64,000 bases of DNA, taken from SABI01 sp963677695. Lineage in GTDB: Bacteria; Spirochaetota; Spirochaetia; Sphaerochaetales; Sphaerochaetaceae. The stretch is taken from positions 186,001 through 250,000 of the forward strand of contig CAXXUJ010000001.1 of NCBI GenBank assembly GCA_963677695.2, read 5' to 3'. Position 1 is the first letter of the stretch. Every line of letters starts with the position of its first letter. The position numbers and the translations under genes are program-made. Below are positions 1 to 8,719 of the stretch, piece by piece. Below the pieces are notes generated by a model. It made no database searches. It was not told where the DNA came from and saw only the letters and a list, made by a program, of their open reading frames with translations.

Positions 1-861
1 AACTGCAGTTCTGAACAGGGTTCTGGAGGGGTGTCTCTTGACCGAATAGGCACTGTCCTCATGACGGTCGAAGATAAGCTGGACTGGTTTCCCCGTCACA
101 TAGGCAGCAACGAGAAGAGGTCCTGCAAGGACGTCGGGGAAGTGTTCCTTCCCTCCGAAAGCTCCTCCGGTCGCCGTCTGACGCACGATGATGTCTTCGT
201 AAGGACGGTTAATCAGGGAGGCGATAGACTTTCTGACATAGAACGGGCACTGGGCACTGATGTACAGGGCGAACTTGTCACCCTCGGGCATTGCCACGGC
301 ACCGTTGGTCTCAAGGTGTACATGCTCCTGCCACCCGGTGTTGATCTCTTCCTCGAAAACTTTCACATCGCCTGAGAAGATATCATCGACATTTCCCTTG
401 TCGATCGTGAAGTCGCAGAAGCAGTTGTCTTCACCGACGAACGCTCCACCCTTGCAGGCAAGCCCATCTTCGATGGTGACAGCGTACTCGGTTTCCTCGT
501 ACGTAACATTCACCTGAGAAGCGAGATCATAGAGCACTCCCCTGTCAGGTCCCGTCAGAAGACCGAGGGTTTCTCCGATATAGCGCACTTCATCTTCGGC
601 GAAACACTTGTAATCGCTCTTGATCATGTTCAGCACGTTCTTTCCGTCCGAAGGAATATCCTTGGCGGAGATGAAGGTATAACCGGAAGGAAGGTCAGGG
701 AGGGAGATATCGAGTATCTTACCCCTGGGGACCGAAGAACGTATCATCTTCGCATAGATCATCCCCTCGAAAGAATAGTCAGCAATATATTGTGTCAGTC
801 CTGAGGCTTTTGCAACGGCGTCTACTCTTCTGGCAGGCTTTCCGATCGACTTTTTCGGCAT
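1..861 (-). CDS. Xanthine dehydrogenase-type molybdenum hydroxylase large subunit (partial)
   Basis: This is the N-terminal 287 codons of a molybdopterin hydroxylase large subunit of the xanthine dehydrogenase/XdhD kind; the 3' end lies outside the window. The start ATG at 861 has a strong GGAGG ribosome site. The N-terminal part matches the a/b-hammerhead domain of the family (starting MPKKSIGKPARRVDAV), and further in the TGGAFGGKEHF segment matches the glycine-rich loop near the molybdenum cofactor. Family enzymes hydroxylate purines or related N-heterocycles using Mo and Fe-S/FAD partners. It is the last visible gene of the ygfK-ssnA-ygeY cluster, which in other bacteria marks selenium-dependent molybdenum hydroxylases. 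A hairpin separates it from ygeY. The substrate cannot be told from this fragment. Confidence 0.85.
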   Translation of the reverse strand, partial: MPKKSIGKPARRVDAVAKASGLTQYIADYSFEGMIYAKMIRSSVPRGKILDISLPDLPSGYTFISAKDIPSDGKNVLNMIKSDYKCFAEDEVRYIGETLGLLTGPDRGVLYDLASQVNVTYEETEYAVTIEDGLACKGGAFVGEDNCFCDFTIDKGNVDDIFSGDVKVFEEEINTGWQEHVHLETNGAVAMPEGDKFALYISAQCPFYVRKSIASLINRPYEDIIVRQTATGGAFGGKEHFPDVLAGPLLVAAYVTGKPVQLIFDRHEDSAYSVKRHPSRTLFRTAV

Positions 862-921
862 CAAGCGACCTCCTTGATCATCAGGTCGGGAGACCGGGAA
901 AGCAGAGCTCCCTGTTCCCGT

Positions 922-970
922 AAAAGTAAGTGGTACCGTAGGGAAATTTTCCCCTGAGACGGCACCACTT
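922..970 (-). terminator. Intercistronic hairpin between ygeY and the hydroxylase gene
   Basis: On the minus strand an AAGTGGT arm (964-970) pairs with ACCACTT (928-934), with further pairing inside (CCGT/ACGG and GGGGAAA/TTTCCC), followed shortly by TTTT. It lies in the 135-base gap after ygeY. It may be a partial terminator or an RNA-stabilising stem reducing expression of the downstream hydroxylase gene. Confidence 0.55.
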
Positions 971-996
971 AGTATAACGCAGTTCACCTGCTATTG

Positions 997-2217
997 CTAG
1001 TTGCGTTCGTCCAGAGAATAGGGCAGCATGGCGTAGAATGCAGCACAGATCTCGAGGTCGTCCACACGGTTGATCTCGTTCGGTGCATGCGCCTGATTCT
1101 CATCTCCCGGACCGAAACCGATGGCGGGAATCTTGTGTCTTCCTGTGGTAGCGACCAGGTTGGTGCTGAAGGTCCACTTGTCGACAACAGGAGCCTTTCC
1201 ATAGAGAGCAGTGTAGGCATCTACGCCGCTGGTGACCAGGTAATGGTCAGCTTCGAGCTTCCATGTGGGAAAGTAGAGTTCCTGGTGGTAATCCTTCTGA
1301 GTCCAACCGAGCTTCTCATAGATCGGCATCTCGACAATGATATCTTCCGGTTTGTCCCCTGTCGCCTTCGATACATATTCCTTGACCTGAGAGATGGCGA
1401 GGTCGGCATCTTCACCCCAGGTGAGACGTCGGTCGCAGTAGAGCATCGCATAGTCGGGGACAGCGCACTGGGAAGGTCCCTTTACATCCATCTGGGAAAC
1501 GGTGATCGTTCCCTTTCCGAGGAAATTTCCTTCATCAGGCTGGAGGTCCTCATTGAGCTGTTCAATGGCAAGGGCCGCCTTGGAGGCCTTATAGGCTGCC
1601 GACACACCCCTCTCGGGAGCGGATCCGTGACAGCTGATTCCCTTCAGGAATACTCTGATCTCCATTCTCCCCCTGTGACCGCGGTAGAGACGGCAGCTGG
1701 TGGGTTCGGTGGAGACGACGAGGTCGGGCTTAAACTGTTCCTCTTCTATGAGGTACTTCCAGCACATGCCGTCACAGTCCTCTTCCATGACAGTGAAGGT
1801 AAAGTAGATGCTGTACTGCCCGCCGTAGCCGAGTTCCTTCAGGATGCGGCCTGCAGTGATCATGGAGGCTGCGCCCCCCTTCTGGTCACTCGAACCACGA
1901 CCTTTCACCAGGCCGTCAACGATTTCACCGCTGAAGGGATCGAAGTCCCAGTTATCGAGGTTACCCACTTCAACTGTATCGATATGGGCGTCAAAGGCTA
2001 TCGACTTGGGTCCATATCCCACTCTTCCGATAACGGAACCGAGACCATCGATTCTTACTTCATCGAAACCCGCCTCTTCACAGAGGGTCACGATGAGACG
2101 GCAGACTTCCTCTTCCTTGCTGCTGTAGGACTTTGCCTGCACCATCTTCGAAAGATTCTCTGCTGTATACATTCTATATTCGGCAGCTTTCGCTTTGATC
2201 TGTTCCTGAATACTCAT
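997..2217 (-). CDS. ygeY: YgeY-type M20 metallohydrolase, selenium-metabolism linked
   Basis: A 406-aa M20-family zinc hydrolase that resembles YgeY, the hydrolase associated with selenium-dependent molybdenum hydroxylase clusters. Metal-site motifs are visible: DAHIDTV, GRGSSDQKGG, VMEEDCDG, STEPTS and, near the C-terminus, QAHAPNE. The start ATG at 2217 follows AAAGGAGAAAGGT. Family members cleave N-acyl or N-carbamoyl amino acid or dipeptide-like substrates; the physiological substrate of YgeY is not firmly known. It lies 51 bases downstream of ssnA in the same operon, which suggests a role in breaking down purine- or carbamoyl-derived intermediates. Cytoplasmic, as no signal peptide is seen. 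Length is normal for the family. Confidence 0.9.
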   Translation of the reverse strand: MSIQEQIKAKAAEYRMYTAENLSKMVQAKSYSSKEEEVCRLIVTLCEEAGFDEVRIDGLGSVIGRVGYGPKSIAFDAHIDTVEVGNLDNWDFDPFSGEIVDGLVKGRGSSDQKGGAASMITAGRILKELGYGGQYSIYFTFTVMEEDCDGMCWKYLIEEEQFKPDLVVSTEPTSCRLYRGHRGRMEIRVFLKGISCHGSAPERGVSAAYKASKAALAIEQLNEDLQPDEGNFLGKGTITVSQMDVKGPSQCAVPDYAMLYCDRRLTWGEDADLAISQVKEYVSKATGDKPEDIIVEMPIYEKLGWTQKDYHQELYFPTWKLEADHYLVTSGVDAYTALYGKAPVVDKWTFSTNLVATTGRHKIPAIGFGPGDENQAHAPNEINRVDDLEICAAFYAMLPYSLDERN

Positions 2218-2268
2218 ACCTTTCTCCTTTCATATCACTCGTTCCGAGATGATTGTTATGTATTTTTT

Positions 2269-3609
2269 TTAATGTGCGTGAATCGAATCAACTTTCGACC
2301 AGATGCGCTTTCCTATTTCAGATGCTTTCGCATAGACCTCATCGACATCGAAATCGAAGGATCTGTTTTCCATCACCATCTTCCCGTTGATCATGACAGA
2401 CTCGACGCTGTTGCTGCTCATCCCCCACACGATATGAGTGGCGAGGTTCGCATCTTCAAGGGGAGTCGGGGATCGGTAGTCGAGGATCGTGATATCGGCT
2501 TTATACCCTTCCTTGATCTTTCCGAACTTCTCATTGAAGATCGAACCCAGGAGAAGATTTCCGCGGGAAAGGACTTCAACGAAGTCTGCTGGCCACCATG
2601 ACATGCCCATATCCCGGTGTTTGAAGAAGGCGATCTTGATCTCTTCGAACATGTTGCCTCCGCACCCGTCGGTGCCGAGGACGAGGTTGTTCAGTCTCTG
2701 CAGTTTTTCGAAGTAGCCCACATGGTTGTTCATGTTGCTCCTAGGGTTATGTGCGAGGAAAGACCCCCGTGCATTGAGTTTTTCAATCTCACTCTCGTTC
2801 AGGTGAAGACCGTGAACGAGAAGGGATTTGTCACTGAGCAGCCCGATCCTGTCGAGACGTTCAACGATATCTTCATGATAGAGATGATGGGAGTGAGTGA
2901 CGTCGTACTTATCTTCTGCAATGTGAAGGTGAATGCCCCGTCGAGTGGTATCGACGGCATCCTTCATAAGCTCGAGAGAGGTTTCACAGAGGGTGAAGGG
3001 GGCATGGCCGCCGACCAGGGCTTCCACCATCTGATACTCTCCCCTCTTCCGTCCTTCATCTATGCTTTGTGCAAATGCAATGTTCTCTTCGGCTCCCGCC
3101 CGTGCTTCGTCCACTCCGCCGTTGCGGTTGGTGATCTCGTAGCAGGTCGCTCCCCTCAGTCCCGTCTCTCTCATTCCACGTGCAATCGTATCTAAAGAAC
3201 CGCTGATGAACGAGGGGGAGGCATGGTGGTCGATGACCGAAGTGGTACCGGCAGAGATTGCATCGATAGAAGAGATCAGGGAAGAGTAGTAGATACTCTC
3301 TTCATCCAGTGCCCTGTCGAGTCGCCACCACCATTCCTTGAGGATCTGAATGAAATCATTCTGGGGGCCGCTGGAGACCAGCATCCCCCGGGAAAGTCCC
3401 GAGTAGTAGTGATGGTGCGAGCAGACCATGCCGGGGATGACGCTCTTTCCTTCCACGTCATATACCTTCGCTTCGGGGTATTGAGCAGCGAGATTCTTTC
3501 CCACTGCCTTGATCAGGTCATCTTCGATGACGATATCCACCCCTTTTGAGATGGAATAGGGAGGCATCGTCTGCAGCACGTTCCCATTCTTCAGTATCGT
3601 TACAGCCAT
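2269..3609 (-). CDS. ssnA: SsnA-type amidohydrolase/aminohydrolase
   Basis: A 446-aa amidohydrolase-superfamily enzyme of the SsnA type. Metal and catalytic motifs are in order: CSHHHYYSG near residue 65, HLHIAEDKYD and LVHGLHLNE in the middle, and LGTDGCGGNMFEE towards the C-terminus. Relatives include guanine and chlorohydrolase-type deaminases, so a deaminase or hydrolase acting on a purine or related ring is likely, but the substrate is unknown. The start ATG at 3609 has an AGGAG site. It begins 9 bases after the ygfK stop, so the two are almost certainly cotranscribed. In E. coli ygfK and ssnA are also adjacent, upstream of xdhD. Confidence 0.9.
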   Translation of the reverse strand: MAVTILKNGNVLQTMPPYSISKGVDIVIEDDLIKAVGKNLAAQYPEAKVYDVEGKSVIPGMVCSHHHYYSGLSRGMLVSSGPQNDFIQILKEWWWRLDRALDEESIYYSSLISSIDAISAGTTSVIDHHASPSFISGSLDTIARGMRETGLRGATCYEITNRNGGVDEARAGAEENIAFAQSIDEGRKRGEYQMVEALVGGHAPFTLCETSLELMKDAVDTTRRGIHLHIAEDKYDVTHSHHLYHEDIVERLDRIGLLSDKSLLVHGLHLNESEIEKLNARGSFLAHNPRSNMNNHVGYFEKLQRLNNLVLGTDGCGGNMFEEIKIAFFKHRDMGMSWWPADFVEVLSRGNLLLGSIFNEKFGKIKEGYKADITILDYRSPTPLEDANLATHIVWGMSSNSVESVMINGKMVMENRSFDFDVDEVYAKASEIGKRIWSKVDSIHAH

Positions 3610-3618
3610 TATCAGCTC

Positions 3619-6600
3619 CTAGAGATTGACCGGTCCAAGCAGGTAATCATGCTTCGACACGATCTCATAGATGATCGCTCTTACTTCTTCGCTTTCAATC
3701 TCACCCTCTATTTCATCATCGGCTATGGTGAGATTCGATATCTTCCCATCCACTCTGACAGTGACGTTCTTTCCATCCACGAAGAAGCCGGAGTTCTTTG
3801 AACTCTCGAAATCTTCTTTCAGGGAGAACAGGGTCAGCTTATCAAGATAGGGAGAACCCTGGTGGGGACAGAAGGTCGCACAGTTGCCGCATTCATTACA
3901 GAAGGCGTCAAGGTGAACGATCTGGAAGGGGTGTTCAAACAGGTCATTGCGCTCTCTCACATCGACAGCGAAATTGGCCCTGTTCGGACAGACATCGACA
4001 CACTTGTTACAGATATAGGAACACTCCATGCACCTTACCGATTCGCGGGTGGCGAAAGCTTCGATCGAAGGCTTGGGAGAGATAGAGTGCTCAAGAGTAC
4101 TTTTCTTGCTTCTGATGGTCGAGAAGAAATCATTCTCTGCAGCAATGAGGTCTGCGAGCTCTTCTTCAGTGAGACCCTCTTCTTCCTCTTCATGGTCATG
4201 ATCGTGGTGGTGATGATGGTGATCATGGTCATGATCGCATCCGCAGTCTCCGCCGCATCCGCCGTCGTTCCCGCAGGAGCACTCATGTTCATCCTCTTCA
4301 TCATCCTCCACTTCTTCGTAACCTGCGAGGACTCTGTCAATGGCAGCTTCGACTGCCTGACGGCCGCTCGCGATACAGCGTACCACGGTTGACGGGCCGG
4401 TGGAGGCATCCCCGATCACGTAGACATTCTCTATATCACTTTCCAGAGTTTCACTGTTACAGGAAGCCCAGCCCCTCTCATTAAGGGGAAGACCGAAGGA
4501 ATTGAGCTGCTTTCCATCCACCTTTTCCCCTATCGCCGTGATAAGAGTATCACAGGGGAGATTGAACGTCTCTTCAGTGGCAACCGGACGGGCCCTGCCC
4601 GAAGCATCCTTTTCACCGAGCTTCATTACCGTACAGGAAAGAACTCCGTCAGAGGTAAGCTCCTCGGGATTGGCAAGGAAGATGAACTTCACTCCATCTT
4701 CAAGGGCATTCTCATACTCTTCGAGGTCTGCAGGCATCTGTTTTTTCGTCCGTCTGTAGACGACCGTGACATCCTCAACCCCCTCAACCCTGACAGCGGA
4801 GCGGGCGGAGTCCATGGCAGTATTACCGCCTCCGACAACAACCACATGCTGACCAAGTGTGAGCTCTTCCTTCTTATTGAATCTGGAGAGGAACTCAAGG
4901 GAAGCCGTTACTTTCGACCTATCTCCCTGTAGAGGAATCTCGTTGTCGACCTCTGCTCCGATTGCATAGAAGAGGTATTCATATCCGCTCTCTTTGAGTG
5001 CATCGACGGTGATCTGTTCCCGCTCAGCACCGAAGACGAACTCAACCCCGTGGGCCTTGATGAAATCGATATCGGCCTGAAGAGCGCTTTCAGGGAAGCG
5101 ATAGGAAGGGATCACATAGCGGGTTACACCGCCGGCATCAGCTTCCCGTTCGAAAACCGTCACTTCGAAACCTGCTCTGGCAAGGAAGTAGGCAGCTGAA
5201 AGCCCTGCAGGACCGGCACCCACAACGGCTGCCTTCACATCGGTCTTCTCAGGCTTTTCCCACCCTGCAATATACTCCTCAAATCCGTTTTCAGCGGCAA
5301 TCTTCTTCATTTCCCTGATCTGTACCGATCCCTCATAGTCCATTCGGGTACAGTGGTACTGACACTGATGGTCACAGATATAACCTGTAAGATTAGGAAG
5401 TGCATTGGAATCATAGATCACCTCGAGAGCATCGGCGTACCGCCCTTCGCCCACGAGCTGAATGTAATCGGGAATCATCTGGTGGATGGGACAGGCCACG
5501 ACACAGGGAGCGACATAGCAGTCAGTGAGGGGAAGTTTCGTGGGAACGCTTGCAGTATCCTCTCCCCTGAAATCCTTCGCTGTCTCGACGATACCAACAG
5601 CCTTCTGAGCAAGCAGCTCTATCGAATCGACATCGACACCTGTGCTTTCCCAGGTGGTTGCATCCTTCTCGAGGATCTCAACCATCTGTTTGAGCCGTGT
5701 GTAGCCACCCGGCTTCAGCAGGTCGGTGGCAAGAGTGATCGGTCTGATACCACTCTCGAACAGATCAAGAACAGTGAAGGCATTCGCACCTCCGCTGTAG
5801 CTGATCGGCAGTTTCCCTTCAAATTCCTTTGACAGAAGGGCTGCGACACGGGTGCTGATCGGGAAGAGTGCTCTTCCGCTCATGTACATCTCCTGACCGG
5901 GAAGGACACCCTGGTCATTCACGGAACCGAGGGTATTGGTCAGTTTCACACCGAAACCAAGCCCCTCCTCTTCTGCAAGTGCGATCAGACGTGTCAGCAT
6001 GGCAATCGCGTCGCAGTACTGCAGGTCATGGTCGAAGCTCTCTCGTGACAGGTGGAGGTAATCGTACCCGAGTCCGTCCAGGATCTCCCTCACAGCATCG
6101 TACCCGAGCAGTGTGGGATTCAGCTTGACGAAGGTGTTCAGTTTCTTTTCCTTCAGGATGTAGGAACAGATCGCCTCTATCTCTGCCGGCGGGCAGCCGT
6201 GCATCGTGCTGATCGTGATCGACGGTGCTATCTTCTTTGAAATCTTTGAAGGAAGGTCACTCAGTTTTCCGCAATACTGCTCCCAGGGCGTTCCCTTGAG
6301 AAGGTTCTCCTCCCGAAGGATATGTCCCAGTGATGTGATATAGGTGGAGAACACAGGAGATGTTCCTGCATCGATCATCGAATCGATGTACTGCTGCATC
6401 TTGTTCTGTTTGATTCCTTCCAGGTCGTACCCGATACTCATATTGAAGATGAATGAGGGAGAGTCCATATGACCGTTATGAAAGAGAGCGTCAATCAGAT
6501 GGAGAATGATATAGGCCTTCACATACTCATCGTGTGCCTTCTCGAGAGTGAACTCTGTCGACCATTCGACATTGTACCCCTCATCTCTTGCATCGATACA

Positions 6601-6888
6601 TGGTTTTTCCACTTCTAGCGTATCAAGGATCTGAACAGTCTTCAGTTCGAGAAAACGACCTCCGACCAGATAACTCGCTATGATGTTCTGGGCGAGCTGG
6701 GTATGGGGACCTGCGGCAGGGCCGAGGGGAGTTTCGGCATGCTGGCCGAATACATCGATTCCCGATCCCTTCGTATTTCGATAGAACTGATCCTCGTGAA
6801 TAGAAAAAATTGTTCTGCTTGCTTTATATTCGCTGAATATCCGGTGAATAAGTTCCTCGAACGGAACCGGTCGCATGGTATCATTCAT
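3619..6888 (-). CDS. ygfK: YgfK, putative selenate reductase/oxidoreductase subunit with Cys/His-rich insert
   Basis: A 1089-aa flavin/iron-sulfur oxidoreductase. The order is: an N-terminal dihydroorotate dehydrogenase-like barrel (about 1-440); a GltD-like cysteine region (CVVACPIHQ, CDHQCQYHC); an FAD fold (GAGPAGLSAAYFL, about 556); an NAD(P) fold (GGGNTAMDSA, about 684); then two 4Fe-4S ferredoxin motifs near residues 953 and 1000 (CMECSYICNKC, CNECGNCATFCP). Between the nucleotide domain and the ferredoxin part, at about 866-901, lies a Cys/Gly and poly-His/Asp segment that looks like a metal-binding insert. YgfK is genetically linked to selenium-dependent molybdenum hydroxylases, probably moving electrons or maturing the cofactor. 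It is first in its operon, behind a good promoter at 6937-6964. Confidence 0.92.
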   Translation of the reverse strand: MNDTMRPVPFEELIHRIFSEYKASRTIFSIHEDQFYRNTKGSGIDVFGQHAETPLGPAAGPHTQLAQNIIASYLVGGRFLELKTVQILDTLEVEKPCIDARDEGYNVEWSTEFTLEKAHDEYVKAYIILHLIDALFHNGHMDSPSFIFNMSIGYDLEGIKQNKMQQYIDSMIDAGTSPVFSTYITSLGHILREENLLKGTPWEQYCGKLSDLPSKISKKIAPSITISTMHGCPPAEIEAICSYILKEKKLNTFVKLNPTLLGYDAVREILDGLGYDYLHLSRESFDHDLQYCDAIAMLTRLIALAEEEGLGFGVKLTNTLGSVNDQGVLPGQEMYMSGRALFPISTRVAALLSKEFEGKLPISYSGGANAFTVLDLFESGIRPITLATDLLKPGGYTRLKQMVEILEKDATTWESTGVDVDSIELLAQKAVGIVETAKDFRGEDTASVPTKLPLTDCYVAPCVVACPIHQMIPDYIQLVGEGRYADALEVIYDSNALPNLTGYICDHQCQYHCTRMDYEGSVQIREMKKIAAENGFEEYIAGWEKPEKTDVKAAVVGAGPAGLSAAYFLARAGFEVTVFEREADAGGVTRYVIPSYRFPESALQADIDFIKAHGVEFVFGAEREQITVDALKESGYEYLFYAIGAEVDNEIPLQGDRSKVTASLEFLSRFNKKEELTLGQHVVVVGGGNTAMDSARSAVRVEGVEDVTVVYRRTKKQMPADLEEYENALEDGVKFIFLANPEELTSDGVLSCTVMKLGEKDASGRARPVATEETFNLPCDTLITAIGEKVDGKQLNSFGLPLNERGWASCNSETLESDIENVYVIGDASTGPSTVVRCIASGRQAVEAAIDRVLAGYEEVEDDEEDEHECSCGNDGGCGGDCGCDHDHDHHHHHHDHDHEEEEEGLTEEELADLIAAENDFFSTIRSKKSTLEHSISPKPSIEAFATRESVRCMECSYICNKCVDVCPNRANFAVDVRERNDLFEHPFQIVHLDAFCNECGNCATFCPHQGSPYLDKLTLFSLKEDFESSKNSGFFVDGKNVTVRVDGKISNLTIADDEIEGEIESEEVRAIIYEIVSKHDYLLGPVNL

Positions 6889-6936
6889 GATTGCCGCCTC
6901 TCCTGATATGAAATAGTCTTTCTTGCCTTCTCTTGT

Positions 6937-6964
6937 ATTGTAAAGTAGTTTACCCGCTTGTCAA
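6937..6964 (-). promoter_or_regulatory. Promoter of the ygfK operon
   Basis: On the minus strand TTGACA (6959-6964), a 16-base spacer and TACAAT (6937-6942) form a near-consensus housekeeping promoter about 50 bases upstream of ygfK. Inside the spacer lies the dyad GTAAA-N4-TTTAC (6940-6953), placed where a repressor could block polymerase. Confidence 0.7.
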
Positions 6965-6970
6965 TGTCTT

Positions 6971-6995
6971 TGCAACACTCTGCAACAATATTGCA
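6971..6995. promoter_or_regulatory. TGCAA dyad/repeat in the divergent intergenic region
   Basis: TGCAA occurs at 6971-6975 and 6981-6985, the second forming an inverted repeat with TTGCA at 6991-6995 (TGCAA-N5-TTGCA). It lies just upstream of the ygfK -35 element, between the minus-strand selenium cluster and the plus-strand PLP enzyme genes, so one protein could control both directions. The rest of the 281-base gap is AT-rich; a weak plus-strand promoter (TTGTTT-16-TATGAT) may serve the PLP genes. Confidence 0.45.
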
Positions 6996-7169
6996 CAAAC
7001 CGGAACTATGTGATATAGTCAGAATATCGGGAGTTGTTTCTGATAAAAATTATGGTATGATCAATTTTAAAGTTATTTTTCTACCATATACAAAATTTAT
7101 CTTATTCAAATGCACTATTCTGCATTTCTGTTAAAAACAGACTGCAGGAAGGCCATGGAGGTACCACCT

Positions 7170-8642
7170 GTGTATAATCTGATTAATCTCGAAATGAACG
7201 AGGAAGTAAGAGCAAAGAATATCAAGCTCTGTAGAGAGAAGGGAATTGTACTGCCCACATTTGCCCAGATGGTCGATCCGTCCAAGACTCCCGACAAAGT
7301 AAAATCCGCACTCTCCGGCATGGGACTCTGGGATGTCCACAGCGAGAACCTCTTCAGGATCAACTGGAAGAACGAAAGCGTCGAAAAAGGGGGAAGTTTC
7401 GGAGAAGTGAACTATATCGAAGTTCCGAAGGAAATCACAGGTACGAAGGCAAGAATCCTCGCCCTCGTCGGTAAGTGGTTCCCTACCGGGGGTCATAAGG
7501 TAGGTGCCACCTACGCCTGTCTTGCTCCCGCTCTTGTCTCGGGCAATTTCGATGCTGTCCGTCAGCAGGCTGTCTGGCCATCGACCGGTAACTACTGCCG
7601 CGGCGGTGCATACAACAGTGCGCTCCTCGGATGTTCATCCATCGCCATCCTCCCTGAAGAGATGAGTCAGGAGAGATTCAACTGGCTGAAGGCTATCGCC
7701 GGTGAAGTCATCGCGACCCCGGGCTGTGAATCGAATGTCAAGGAGATCTTCGACAAGTGCCATGAACTCGATGAAGAGAGGGGCAAATCCATTGTCATCT
7801 TCAACCAGTTCGACAAGTTCGAAAACTACCTGTGGCACTACACCGTGACCGGTGCGGCCATGGTCGAGGTACTCGAGAAGCTTGGTGTGAAACCTGAGAA
7901 TGTGAGAGGCTATGCTTCAAGTACAGGAAGCGGCGGTACACTCGCCGCAGGAGATAAGCTCAAGGAAGTCTACCCTGCCATCAAGATCGGCGCAGGTGAA
8001 GCACTGCAGTGCCCCACACTCCTGAGAAACGGTTTCGGCGGACACAGGATCGAAGGTATCGGCGACAAGCATGTCCCCTGGATCCATAACGTAAAGAACA
8101 CCGACGTTGTCACGGCGATCGATGACCAGGACTGTATGGATATCTACCGTCTCTTCAATGAACCGGCAGGTATCGAGTTCCTCAAAGGTCTCGGCATCAG
8201 TGATTCCGATATCGATAACCTGAGTCTTTTCGGCATCAGTGGAATCGGTAACGTACTGAGCGCCATCAAGATGGCCAAGTACTATGAGATGGACGAGGAC
8301 GATGTCATCTTCACCATCCTCACTGACTCTTCTGTCATGTACACCTCCCGCCTTGCGGAGCTCAACGAACAGCAGGGAGCTTTCGATGCAACCGAAGCTG
8401 CTCTCGTGCACCGCTCATCCCTCCTTCATCAGGGAATTGACAACATGGAAGAGCTCACCTATTACGGAAGGCTGAGAGTCCATAACCTGAAGTACTACAC
8501 CTGGGTTGAGCAGCAGGGCAAGACCTATGAAGAGATCAACGCTCAGTGGTATGACAAAGCCTACTGGAAGAGTCTCCACGGCATGGCAGATACCATTGAT
8601 GAGATGATTGACGCCTTCAATAAGGAAGTGGGTCTTATCTAA
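7170..8642 (+). CDS. Fold-type-II PLP-dependent enzyme, unassigned (490 aa)
   Basis: A PLP enzyme of the tryptophan synthase beta/cysteine synthase fold, with unknown substrate. The likely Schiff-base lysine is Lys110 in GGHKVGATY; the phosphate-binding glycine loop is STGSGGTLAAG (about residue 254). I chose the GTG at 7170 because GGAGG ends 8 bases upstream of it; the in-frame ATGs at 7110 and 7155 have no well-spaced ribosome site. At 490 aa it is longer than cysteine synthase or diaminopropionate ammonia-lyase (about 400). It is divergent from ygfK and is followed, after a hairpin, by a threonine synthase-like gene. A lyase or synthase acting on an amino acid linked to the selenium cluster is plausible but unproven. 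Confidence 0.8.
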   Translation: MYNLINLEMNEEVRAKNIKLCREKGIVLPTFAQMVDPSKTPDKVKSALSGMGLWDVHSENLFRINWKNESVEKGGSFGEVNYIEVPKEITGTKARILALVGKWFPTGGHKVGATYACLAPALVSGNFDAVRQQAVWPSTGNYCRGGAYNSALLGCSSIAILPEEMSQERFNWLKAIAGEVIATPGCESNVKEIFDKCHELDEERGKSIVIFNQFDKFENYLWHYTVTGAAMVEVLEKLGVKPENVRGYASSTGSGGTLAAGDKLKEVYPAIKIGAGEALQCPTLLRNGFGGHRIEGIGDKHVPWIHNVKNTDVVTAIDDQDCMDIYRLFNEPAGIEFLKGLGISDSDIDNLSLFGISGIGNVLSAIKMAKYYEMDEDDVIFTILTDSSVMYTSRLAELNEQQGAFDATEAALVHRSSLLHQGIDNMEELTYYGRLRVHNLKYYTWVEQQGKTYEEINAQWYDKAYWKSLHGMADTIDEMIDAFNKEVGLI

Positions 8643-8666
8643 GGACCGCTGATACTGCGAAACGAC

Positions 8667-8690
8667 GACCGGACCGATATTGGTCCGGTC
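8667..8690 (+). terminator. Strong hairpin between two PLP enzyme genes
   Basis: GACCGGACC (8667-8675) and GGTCCGGTC (8682-8690) form a perfect 9-bp stem with a 6-base loop, followed only by ATTTCAT. Without a proper T run it is more likely a partial terminator or an RNA-processing stem between cotranscribed genes. Confidence 0.55.
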
Positions 8691-8719
8691 ATTTCATACA
8701 TAAAAGAGAGGAGAAAGCG

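Noticed and set aside
994..2601. A 535-codon open frame on the plus strand opposite ygeY and ssnA
   Set aside because: It is a shadow of two real minus-strand genes with strong family motifs; no ribosome site and unlikely composition.
1..6888. Selenocysteine (in-frame TGA) in the selenium-linked genes
   Set aside because: All visible frames are full length without an internal TGA; the link to selenium is by gene content, not by selenocysteine.
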